This document shows positions 1-6,730 of a stretch of 31,504 nucleotides of DNA, one piece after another. Source of the stretch: a virus. The first letter of the stretch is position 1. The number at the start of each line of letters is the position of its first letter. The stretch is from positions 1 through 31,504 of the IMG/VR virus record IMGVR_UViG_3300043409_000628; one strand, given 5' to 3'. The notes below the pieces were generated by a model, which worked only from the letters and a program-made list of their open reading frames with translations, was not told the DNA's origin and did no database searches. A program made the position numbers and the translations under genes.

Positions 1-738
1 ATACTTTAAAAGTTCAACATAAAATTGAGGTGTGCCGCCCGATGATGACATATTAAAGAACATCTCAAAGTTCCATGCCCCACCCGGTATTTCTAGTCGA
101 TTTGGATTAGCTACATCTGTTAAAAATTGAGCAATTAACCCGTTCCCTGTTAGATTAAAATTTGTTCCCGCCCCGATAACGGCAACATTTGCCATTTGCT
201 TATAGGTGGCTACCGATGCGTTTACAGAACCGTTTAAATAATAGTAAACAGATGATCCACCCGACCCTGTTGACGGGAACGTGGCTAATTGCCCATCCCC
301 GCGTATATACTGGGTTGCTGTACCTGCGCCTGTTATATCAATAGTACCGCTTGAAGTGATAGGAGAATTACTAACTGTAAATGCAGAAGGTACACTTAAC
401 CCAACCGATGTAACTGTGCCACCATTATAAGTAGCTAATGAACCGTCACCTCTTATATATTGGCTTGTATCCCCTGCACCTGTTACTTCTATAACACCGC
501 TTGAAGTTATTGGAGAATTTGTAACAGTAAAACCAGACGGCATAGATAAGCCAACAGAACTAACGCTACCTGTTATATTAGCTTTAATAATATTAACCTC
601 TACCAAACTTGGTGTAACATTTATAGTTACATCTTCATCGAATTTAGTTACTAAAATATCAACTACGGTACTTCCGCTTGTATTTACAGTTACATCATCA
701 CTACAACTATTTACGATAATATCTATGTATTCGCTCAT
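1..738 (-). CDS. Tail fibre / receptor-binding protein, N-terminal part (C-terminus beyond the left edge)
   Basis: An open frame of 246 codons runs from ATG at 738 to the window edge with no stop. It starts MSEYIDIIVNSCSDD. It holds two 50-residue repeats (about residues 60-160) of the pattern SVGLS-P--FTV-NSPITSSG-I-(V/I)TGAG--(S/T)QYIRGDG-LAT, a repeat common in fibre proteins of Bacteroidota phages. A domain with YYYLNGSVNAS and later WNFEMFFNMSSSGGTP follows. The start codon overlaps the stop of the gene before it (ATGA), so they are translationally coupled. It probably forms a trimeric fibre at the tail tip. It may be the same gene as the frame entering at 31504, but a direct join of the ends is out of frame. 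The family call is firm; the receptor is unknown. Confidence 0.8.
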   Translation of the reverse strand, partial: MSEYIDIIVNSCSDDVTVNTSGSTVVDILVTKFDEDVTINVTPSLVEVNIIKANITGSVSSVGLSMPSGFTVTNSPITSSGVIEVTGAGDTSQYIRGDGSLATYNGGTVTSVGLSVPSAFTVSNSPITSSGTIDITGAGTATQYIRGDGQLATFPSTGSGGSSVYYYLNGSVNASVATYKQMANVAVIGAGTNFNLTGNGLIAQFLTDVANPNRLEIPGGAWNFEMFFNMSSSGGTPQFYVELLKY

Positions 739-1079
739 ACAGTAACCTCATTTAAGATATTAAACATTCCTTTAATATATGTCTTTACCGTATTATCTTC
801 AAAAGTTATTTGTATATCGTAAACGTAGTTATGTACCGGTATATCGATTATTTGCTCATTTATTTTAAACTCTCCAGCGGCTCCATCTGTGATAGTTATA
901 CCGTCACTCGCAACGCTTGTTAACGACAAAATTGCTGCGCTATCTTTGTATGATTTTTTTAACTGCATTTTAATTACAGCATCTGACAAATCTACATCAA
1001 TCGAATTTATTTGAAGTTTAAAAGCAACCTCATTAAAGGTGTCACCTTTTGTATTATCAAAGTTAAGGCTTGCGCTCAT
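735..1079 (-). CDS. Small structural protein, probably baseplate/fibre-adaptor domain
   Basis: A 114-aa acidic protein rich in beta-strand residues, lying between the connector gene and the fibre and overlapping the fibre start by ATGA. Its pattern (FDNTKGDTF near the N-terminus, then AVIKMQLKK, ITITDGAAGEF and YDIQITFEDNTVKTYIKG) resembles short all-beta proteins that attach fibres to phage baseplates (BppU N-terminal-like). No catalytic motif and no signal peptide are seen. The role is inferred from position and fold style only. It could also be a head-decoration or neck protein. Confidence 0.6.
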   Translation of the reverse strand: MSASLNFDNTKGDTFNEVAFKLQINSIDVDLSDAVIKMQLKKSYKDSAAILSLTSVASDGITITDGAAGEFKINEQIIDIPVHNYVYDIQITFEDNTVKTYIKGMFNILNEVTV

Positions 1080-1185
1080 CTGTTTTTATTTTAGTTAGGT
1101 ATGTTTTTAACTTTTCAATGTTTTTATCTTTTGGCTTATAAGTACCACCCCGAAAATTCTGCTGATTTGTCTGGGTACATATCAC
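1063..1185 (-). CDS. Candidate small overlapping ORF, 40 aa (GTG start)
   Basis: A frame in the gap between the connector gene (ends 1136) and the next gene (starts 1079) stays open from GTG at 1185 to TAA at 1063-1065. It encodes a basic peptide ending in EKLKTYLTKIKTDERKP, with the segment NFRGGTYKPKDKN before it. It overlaps both neighbours, and its stop lies just inside the next gene, as in translational coupling. The composition looks like a real short protein rather than a shadow, and it would explain an otherwise empty gap in a tightly packed operon. There is no ATG, so the start is uncertain and the gene may not be real. Confidence 0.3.
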   Translation of the reverse strand: MICTQTNQQNFRGGTYKPKDKNIEKLKTYLTKIKTDERKP

Positions 1186-1636
1186 CGTTTGAGTTTGTGT
1201 TATATTCAGGATATTTGCTTTGCTCATAACATATAAAGTCTAAAAATCTACGTGTGTAATGCTCGGCTATACTGCGTTGCTTTTCTACTAAAAAATCTAT
1301 CTCCGATTTATCTACATTCTCGCTACTTTCGCTACCATGCTTATATACTCCCTTGTTACCGATTGTGTACGCTGCAAAGGGTAAGTATTCAACCATTGCC
1401 CAATGTATCGTCATAGGCTTTATATACGTGTTTAAAAGGGTTGTATAATCGCTTGTTAAATCGTCTGCAATTATTCCAGCGTTTATCTTGTCAAATAGCT
1501 TTGTTCCTAAATAATTTTGGATATGCGTGTCCTGTGCAATCTTTACAAATTGTATAAATTTATCTGTATCGGTATTGCCGTTTAAGGCAGTAAATTTTAC
1601 CACCTCATCCCTTGTTACTAATAATGCTATTGCCAT
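1136..1636 (-). CDS. Head-tail connector-like protein (DUF6712-like)
   Basis: A 166-aa mostly helical protein. Features include an N-terminal VTRDEVVKFTALNGN segment, HIQNYLGTKLFDKI, then HWAMVEYLPFAAYTIGNKG and a C-terminus ending in GWYL. This pattern, from memory, matches a Bacteroidota phage family (DUF6712) that occurs next to the portal gene. Helical proteins of this size beside a portal are normally head-completion adaptors (gp6/YqbG type) that dock under the portal ring. It lies 9 bases after the portal gene in the same operon. The family name is recalled and was not checked by a search. The adaptor function is inferred. Confidence 0.65.
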   Translation of the reverse strand: MAIALLVTRDEVVKFTALNGNTDTDKFIQFVKIAQDTHIQNYLGTKLFDKINAGIIADDLTSDYTTLLNTYIKPMTIHWAMVEYLPFAAYTIGNKGVYKHGSESSENVDKSEIDFLVEKQRSIAEHYTRRFLDFICYEQSKYPEYNTNSNGDMYPDKSAEFSGWYL

Positions 1637-1645
1637 TATACTTAA

Positions 1646-3382
1646 TTATTTAGGTAAAAAGCCTTTATTCGGCATATCAATCGGTCTTGTATAAACCAAA
1701 TTATTATTAGTAGGCAAAATTTCGCCCTCTTTCCTCGCCTCCGCAGGTGTAACCTCATTTTTATTATTTTGTGGTTTTAAATATTGTATGCGCCTATACG
1801 TTTCACGTGTCCAAAAATGATGACAAGCGCCACCGCCTTTGTATAAAAAAATATCATAAGTATCTGCACCTCTCGGTCCCCAACCTTCGTTCGTACTTGG
1901 GTTGTTACCCATTTGTATAATGTCCTCTTTGCGATATAATTTATTAACCGCTAACATTCTTTTGCAAAATGGTCGTGTGTTATCGCTTACACCGCCTGTG
2001 TATCTATAACGGCTTACAAAAAAAGTACCGTCTTGTTCACTTGTTACGTTTGGTCGTGCTACACCAGTTGTAACAAATTGCCAAACTTTAGATAATAAAG
2101 ATTTTTTAGGGTTATTTAATAGGTTTAATTCAGCATCTAAATCAGCCTCATCCTCATAGTTTACTGCCCTGCTATCTACTAACTCCCATTCGTTCTCATC
2201 CAATACTTCACCGTAGCTTTCTAAATCTAAAGTATCTAAATGCTTTGAAAGTTTCACACCAGTTTCCTGTTCTTTAGTTTGCGCATCCAGCGTAGGGGTT
2301 AAATCGGTAAATTCTAACGGCTGTAAGGTTTTAAAGTAAAGGTTAAGGGTTATACCATTAAACGCTAAAATCTTGTCTAAAGCGTCTGTAATGGCTTCCT
2401 GAATAGGTCTAATAACCATATTGTCAAATAGTGTGCTTGCGTTCTTTAATTCGTCTGCGTTTGAACTAAAACCGCCACCATTTGGTATTCCAAAAAGTAA
2501 CCCTGATGTTACACCATGACCTAACATTATCTTTGCCCTACTCTCGTCACTTAAATACTGGTAATGGTCGGGTGCGTTATCTAAAGGTATATTTTCAACG
2601 GTTGTCTTTTTGGTCTCATCATTATTAAAAGCAACAATTAATTTTAAACCATTTTGCCCTGTTAATTTCTTATTTACATTGTTAACGATTAAACGCTGTT
2701 TATCTTCGTCAGGTACACCGTTATTGAAGTTGATAACCTTAGTACCACTAAATCCATTTTCAACATCGTTTATCAAATATTCCGATATGTTATTTTCAAG
2801 TTTGCAATAAGGGATAGCACCTGTATAATCTACGTTTGAATAATATTTTTGACCGACTGTATAATTGCCTACAAATAATATCTCTAAAGTTTTGTCACCA
2901 AATCCAAAAGCTGATATTCTTTTTGGTTTAAATTTTTTAACCTCACTCCAATTATCTGAATAATAATAGGCTTCAACATCACCCTCTTTATTGCATTTTT
3001 CTGCCCTGATTAATTGAACTGGGATATGTTCAACACCTACTATATTTTTTTTGGATTTGCTGTAAATAACCTGTAAAGAAAATTGACCTAATAATTTATA
3101 ATCGGTAACTATTTTTTTGATAACATCCTTTTTAAAAAGCATCATCATTTGCGCATAGTCATTCGGTTTTAACCTGCCGTCTGATGCGTCTAAACCTTTA
3201 CCGTAAATTAACTTAATAATTGCGTTTACAATGCTGTGATGTGTAGTTGAATTATTATAGGTGTCGATTAAAAAGGTATAATAATCGTTATTTATGCCAT
3301 ACTCAATCCATTCATTGCGATTGCTTTCTACAATAGCAGGATTTGTGTATTTATTTAACTCAATTAAATGAACATTACTCAT
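1646..3382 (-). CDS. Portal protein with a C-terminal head-morphogenesis-like extension
   Basis: A 578-aa protein. The N-terminal two thirds look like a phage portal: an early segment with EYGINNDYYTFLIDTYNNS, then AIIKLIYGKGL, KIVTDYKLLGQFSLQVIY and a long helical stem region before residue 400. The last 130 residues are different: FFVSRYRYTGG, NTRPFCKRM, RKEDIIQM, a GPRGADTYDIF segment, then KGGGACHHFWTRETYRR. This Cys/His pattern resembles capsid morphogenesis domains (Mu gpF / SPP1 gp7 type), which in other phages are separate genes after the portal. The portal forms the dodecameric DNA channel at one capsid vertex. It overlaps the upstream gene by 8 bases. It lies unusually far from the terminase genes. 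Confidence 0.85.
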   Translation of the reverse strand: MSNVHLIELNKYTNPAIVESNRNEWIEYGINNDYYTFLIDTYNNSTTHHSIVNAIIKLIYGKGLDASDGRLKPNDYAQMMMLFKKDVIKKIVTDYKLLGQFSLQVIYSKSKKNIVGVEHIPVQLIRAEKCNKEGDVEAYYYSDNWSEVKKFKPKRISAFGFGDKTLEILFVGNYTVGQKYYSNVDYTGAIPYCKLENNISEYLINDVENGFSGTKVINFNNGVPDEDKQRLIVNNVNKKLTGQNGLKLIVAFNNDETKKTTVENIPLDNAPDHYQYLSDESRAKIMLGHGVTSGLLFGIPNGGGFSSNADELKNASTLFDNMVIRPIQEAITDALDKILAFNGITLNLYFKTLQPLEFTDLTPTLDAQTKEQETGVKLSKHLDTLDLESYGEVLDENEWELVDSRAVNYEDEADLDAELNLLNNPKKSLLSKVWQFVTTGVARPNVTSEQDGTFFVSRYRYTGGVSDNTRPFCKRMLAVNKLYRKEDIIQMGNNPSTNEGWGPRGADTYDIFLYKGGGACHHFWTRETYRRIQYLKPQNNKNEVTPAEARKEGEILPTNNNLVYTRPIDMPNKGFLPK

Positions 3383-3707
3383 AAGTAATAATATTATTAT
3401 CTGTTGGTGCTATATATGTATCGCTATTTATTGTATATGTTTCGATATTTTGCGCTGTGCAAAACACTTTATCACGATGTAATAAAATATCATCGTCATT
3501 ATATATACAAAGGCTGTAAAAATGCCCCTCTTTTAAGGCTAAAATTGCTGTAAATTGTTGATAATAAGATACATTTTCAACTGAAATATTGACTATTTCG
3601 CTTGTATTTGTAGTTTCATTAATCAATAAAACCTTATTTGCAACCCCTGCACGTGTTTGTATGTACACAACCGCCTGTAAAGTGTCTATTGGTTTTAAAA
3701 TTATCAT
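3375..3707 (-). CDS. Small structural protein of unknown function
   Basis: A 110-aa protein with alternating beta pattern (LQAVVYIQTRAG, KVLLINETTNTSE, YQQFTAILALKEGHFYSLCIYNDD) and an acidic C-terminus. It is encoded between the tail-tube terminator and the portal gene and overlaps the portal start by 8 bases. That suggests translational coupling and a role in the portal vertex or neck. No known domain was recognised, and nothing points to an enzyme. It may be the first gene read after the strong terminator at 3752-3774, so it may depend on read-through or its own promoter; no TAnnTTTG box is seen in the 100 bases upstream. Confidence 0.6.
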   Translation of the reverse strand: MIILKPIDTLQAVVYIQTRAGVANKVLLINETTNTSEIVNISVENVSYYQQFTAILALKEGHFYSLCIYNDDDILLHRDKVFCTAQNIETYTINSDTYIAPTDNNIITYE

Positions 3708-3751
3708 CGGTTATATAACGTAAAAAAGACTTTTTGTTTTTTATTAAACAG

Positions 3752-3774
3752 AAAAAGGGGGCATAAACCCCCTA
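3752..3774 (-). terminator. Intrinsic terminator after the tail-tube gene
   Basis: On the minus strand GGGGG, a 6-base loop (TTTATG) and CCCCC form a 5-bp GC stem, followed at once by five T and then a mixed T-rich stretch. It lies about 30 bases after the stop of the tail-tube gene. It would separate a highly expressed capsid/tail-tube unit from the portal genes. Stem and T tract are read directly; activity is inferred. Confidence 0.8.
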
Positions 3775-3805
3775 ATCCAACTAACCAACATAAAAAATGA
3801 AATCC

Positions 3806-4333
3806 TTATGAACCTGTTACTATTGTAAAGCCAGCGGCTTCTAAAGTAGCATTTATAAAGTTAGCAGGCACAGGTTCTTGACCTGTTAAAACCAATGTAT
3901 AACCGCTAAGGTCACCCATTGCTGCACCTGTTACTATCGTGCCACCTGATACATCCATACCATGTTTTAAGCCACAGTAAAATAAGTTTCCGTTGTTATC
4001 TTCCACAATAACTTGCGGTCTGCCGTAAGATAGCAATTTAATTTGTTTGTTGTCGACAGCACTTAATTTTTTCAAAGTCAAATTTAGTGTTTGCTCAAAG
4101 AAAGTAGTACCGTTTTCACGACTTGAGGTTATAGTTTGCTCAAATGAGCTATTGCCTTTTAAGTCATATTTATAAGCAGTAGCGGAAGTTGATATTTCAA
4201 TTATAACATCTGTATCAACCGCATCGTAGTCGACTTCGGGAACAGCACCATCATTAATAAAATATACAGCTTTTAAACCGCCTGTGCTGGTTTTGCAGGG
4301 TTCAACCCTACCTAATGTTATATCACAAGCCAT
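3806..4333 (-). CDS. Major tail tube-like protein
   Basis: A 175-aa protein starting MACDITLGRVEPCK, with beta-rich content: KAVYFINDG, an acidic DVIIEISTS strand, YDLKGNSSFEQTITSS, EQTLNLTLKKLS and a C-terminal TGAAMGDLSGYTLVLTG. The size, the single beta-sandwich-like composition and strong transcription signals around it (terminators on both sides, next to the capsid gene) fit a tail tube subunit that stacks as hexameric rings. In most siphoviruses the tube gene precedes the tape measure; here it follows the capsid gene, about 2.4 kb after the tape measure. It could instead be a second capsid/decoration protein. The tail-tube call is from general similarity, not a search. Confidence 0.65.
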   Translation of the reverse strand: MACDITLGRVEPCKTSTGGLKAVYFINDGAVPEVDYDAVDTDVIIEISTSATAYKYDLKGNSSFEQTITSSRENGTTFFEQTLNLTLKKLSAVDNKQIKLLSYGRPQVIVEDNNGNLFYCGLKHGMDVSGGTIVTGAAMGDLSGYTLVLTGQEPVPANFINATLEAAGFTIVTGS

Positions 4334-4349
4334 TATTTATTTGTTTAAT

Positions 4350-4386
4350 ATTATTTAAAAATAAGAGGGGATATTTCACCCCTCTC
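4350..4386 (-). terminator. Intrinsic terminator after the major capsid gene
   Basis: Plus-strand AGAGGGG (4364-4370) pairs perfectly with CCCCTCT (4379-4385), giving a 7-bp stem with an 8-base loop. On the minus strand it is followed by TATTTTTAAATAA. It sits between the capsid stop and the tail-tube start, so it probably reduces read-through and sets the high capsid-to-downstream ratio, possibly also protecting the mRNA 3' end. Confidence 0.8.
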
Positions 4387-4392
4387 GTTAAA

Positions 4393-5349
4393 TTAATTAG
4401 CAGCGTTTGTGATACCGTAGGTAACGATGTCAGAAACAACTCCATATTGTACACCTGCGGTTAAGCGCATTACAACACGTACATTTTCTGAACCGTCAAT
4501 GTCAGCCATATCCAAAACTTTTACATCATTCATATCAGCCATTAAGCCAGTACCGAAAAATAAGTTGTCTTTAGTGGTTGCGATTGCAACACCAGAAGCT
4601 AAACCGTTAGCAACAAATAATTTAACACCGTCAAACATTAAATCGCCTAACATTTGGTTGTTACCTTGATTATTATAACCATTTGCACCAACACCACCAG
4701 CGGCAAAACCACCTAAAGCACGTGTATACGCTCTGTAAGTTGCTTGTGATATGTAGATGTAAAGATTTTCTTGACCGTAAAGAGCGGCAGGTATAGCATC
4801 AACTATTTTACCTAATTCAGCTACAACGGTTGAAGCAGCATAGATAGCAGCTGTTCCAGCAACTTCTTGAGCAGAAGGTAAGTCAGCATCTAAAGTCAAC
4901 AATCTTGTAAATCCGTCAAACTCACCAGCGTTTGAAGCTAAACCACTCCAGATGTTAGTTTCATTTTTAGCGGCAACTTTAGCAGCGATGTTAGCTACTA
5001 AGAAATCAGCAAATGATTTTGGTAAAGTATCAAATGCGCCTATGCCTTGTTCTAAAGCTAAGAAATCAGAATGAAAATCTTTTTTGCAAAGTTGTAAGTT
5101 AACTTGTAACTCTTTAGGTTGCAATATTTTCTCAGTCAATGTAACGGTTGAAGTTGCATCAAAATCACAAGTTGCATTTTTTAGGATTGCATCTGTTGAA
5201 AGTTTTTTGATAACCTCTTTGTATTTGATACCAGGTTTAACCTCGATACCGCCTTTGTCGATTGTGCTACTTGAAAGTAAAGCAGCGGAAACGATTTTTT
5301 GTTTGTACTCACCTGCGTAGGTAGTAGTAATTGAAGTAGTAGTAGCCAT
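4393..5349 (-). CDS. Major capsid protein (HK97 fold expected)
   Basis: A 318-aa protein directly after protease and scaffold genes and followed by a strong terminator. N-terminus MATTTSITTTYAGEYKQKIV, then a region with KGGIEVKPGIKYKEVIKKL, a hydrophobic middle (LPKSFADFLVANIAAKVAAKN is helical), GEFDGFTRLL, ENLYIYISQATYRAYTRALGG and a C-terminal RVVMRLTAGVQYGVVSDIVTYG. This order of spine helix and A/P-domain strands is usual for capsid proteins in XkdF-type clusters. No cleaved delta domain is obvious, in line with a separate scaffold gene. It assembles the icosahedral head. The strong gene context makes the call secure. Confidence 0.88.
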   Translation of the reverse strand: MATTTSITTTYAGEYKQKIVSAALLSSSTIDKGGIEVKPGIKYKEVIKKLSTDAILKNATCDFDATSTVTLTEKILQPKELQVNLQLCKKDFHSDFLALEQGIGAFDTLPKSFADFLVANIAAKVAAKNETNIWSGLASNAGEFDGFTRLLTLDADLPSAQEVAGTAAIYAASTVVAELGKIVDAIPAALYGQENLYIYISQATYRAYTRALGGFAAGGVGANGYNNQGNNQMLGDLMFDGVKLFVANGLASGVAIATTKDNLFFGTGLMADMNDVKVLDMADIDGSENVRVVMRLTAGVQYGVVSDIVTYGITNAAN

Positions 5350-5354
5350 TTTTT

Positions 5355-5921
5355 TTAATTAAATAATTTTGAGTAAACTTTGTCTAATGTGCTTGTCGGG
5401 CGATTTGCCGAAAATCTGAAGCCTGCACTTTTTTCTGCTTCGGGATTGTGTTTAATTGCGCTTGCACCTGCTTCGTTATCTTCAATAGATAATTCAACTT
5501 TCGCTAATTCGCTTTTTAATGTTTCATTCTCCAACTTGATAGCTGAAAATTCTTCACGTAGTTTTGCAATTTCTTCAAAGAAAGTTTCTTTGCTTACGCT
5601 TTCCACTACTCTTTTTGGTTTTGCTTCCGCCTCTACGTTAATTTCAATTGGGGCTTCGGGGGTTGCTGGTTCTTCGGGTGCTGCGTCTGAAACGCTTGCA
5701 ATAATTCCCTCAACCGCAACGGATAGCAATTTGCCATCTTCCAGCGTATAATCTCCAACTGGTAACGGTACTATGCCGTCAGTTGTAACTATACCTACTG
5801 AATAATCAGGCGCAAATTGCTCGGCTTCAATTATGGTAATTCCGTCATCCAATTTTACTTGGGCTAACTTCACCTCAATCGATAGCAATGATTTGATTTG
5901 ATTAAGTGTTTGTTTGTACAT
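5355..5921 (-). CDS. Capsid scaffold protein
   Basis: A 188-aa protein between the XkdF-type protease and the capsid gene, the usual scaffold position. The N-terminus (QIKSLLSIEVKLAQVKLDDG, then PLPVGDYTLEDGKLL) is a small beta domain. An acidic Pro/Glu linker follows (EEPATPEAP) and then a coiled coil (EEIAKLREEFSAIKLENETL and ELAKVELSIED). The C-terminus is basic/aromatic (GFRFSANRP...VYSKLFN), as expected for a helix that binds the capsid shell. It would guide procapsid assembly and be degraded by the protease. The role is inferred from position and architecture, but both are characteristic. Confidence 0.78.
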   Translation of the reverse strand: MYKQTLNQIKSLLSIEVKLAQVKLDDGITIIEAEQFAPDYSVGIVTTDGIVPLPVGDYTLEDGKLLSVAVEGIIASVSDAAPEEPATPEAPIEINVEAEAKPKRVVESVSKETFFEEIAKLREEFSAIKLENETLKSELAKVELSIEDNEAGASAIKHNPEAEKSAGFRFSANRPTSTLDKVYSKLFN

Positions 5922-5931
5922 TTGTTTTTAA

Positions 5932-6120
5932 TTAATTAACTGTTATTATTGTTCTTGGTGTATTAATGTTCACAATGCTTGATACCTCTTGTTCTTGCAA
6001 TGAGCCTATCCCCTGATTAATTAATTCACCTTTGCAACATTCTTTACTATACGTTTTACCGTCCTCGCAAAGGCACCCTCTATTTGCACCCTCGGGACTT
6101 GTATATTTGTTTTTAGCCAT
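5932..6120 (-). CDS. Small Cys-rich protein in the head operon
   Basis: A 62-aa protein with four cysteines in residues 16-29: NRGCLCEDGKTYSKECCKGE, followed by LINQGIGS. The C-C...CC spacing could bind a metal or form disulfides. It is placed between protease and scaffold and overlaps the end of the protease frame by 8 bases, so it is made together with them. Similar short proteins with the NRG-LC-E pattern occur at this place in other Bacteroidota phages as far as I recall. Function unknown; a small capsid or scaffold-associated factor is possible. Confidence 0.65.
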   Translation of the reverse strand: MAKNKYTSPEGANRGCLCEDGKTYSKECCKGELINQGIGSLQEQEVSSIVNINTPRTIITVN

Positions 6121-6688
6121 TATTTATTATTTGTTTTATTTGGTTAATTAAATCCTCATCGCTTTGCTCTTGTATTTGCATCTGCACTTTATCAGCAAAA
6201 TATCCCTCGATTGAAAATCCTTTTATTTCGCCAGCTTTTACCTTTTGCCAAACATCCTCGTTATCTACTTTCATAGAAATCATCCACGTGCCTACTGGTA
6301 AACTAAAACCGTACTTTTTAGATTTGTCAAATTCCGTATCGTCAATTATCCAACTTTCCACAACGGTCATACCGTCTATTTTAGAATTGTGTTGCAGGGT
6401 TGCGTTTGATTGATTGCCATTTTTTAAAAACAATTCAGACGCTTTTTTTACAGTTTCCTTTGAGAAAAAAACATAAAACTCATCTTTACCAAACTTTCGG
6501 TAAATCTGTTTATTAGGTATTAAAGCAGCACCCATTAAAATGCGCTTTTCGTTATCAACTTCCGCAAGTTTAATTTCTATGTCAGAAGCTAAGGCAACAA
6601 AATTACTTTCGATTGCTGGCATATCTACAACCGATACAGCATCAATTCCGTCAGTATCGTCTTGAATAATTAATTCGACTATTCTCAT
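6113..6688 (-). CDS. Head maturation protease, XkdF-like
   Basis: A 191-aa protein matching the XkdF putative serine protease family (PBSX prophage): GIDAVSVVDMPAIESNFVAL near the N-terminus, LIPNKQIYR, EFYVFFSKETVKKA, NATLQHNSKIDG, TVVESWIIDD, YGFSLPVGTWM and GEIKGFSIEGYF. His100 in LQHN and Ser159 in GFSIEG are the likely catalytic His and Ser by comparison with the family. It would cleave scaffold and mature the procapsid. It stands before scaffold and capsid genes, the standard order. The C-terminal 25 residues are an acidic helix (DEDLINQIKQIINNG). Complete length for the family. Confidence 0.9.
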   Translation of the reverse strand: MRIVELIIQDDTDGIDAVSVVDMPAIESNFVALASDIEIKLAEVDNEKRILMGAALIPNKQIYRKFGKDEFYVFFSKETVKKASELFLKNGNQSNATLQHNSKIDGMTVVESWIIDDTEFDKSKKYGFSLPVGTWMISMKVDNEDVWQKVKAGEIKGFSIEGYFADKVQMQIQEQSDEDLINQIKQIINNG

Positions 6689-6730
6689 TTTTGGTTAAAC
6701 GGTTAAATTTATTTTTGTTATATTTTGGGT

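Noticed and set aside
5084-5320. Plus-strand frames opposite capsid, scaffold and tape measure genes
   Set aside because: They are antisense shadows of strongly supported genes, with no promoter or coding-like features of their own.
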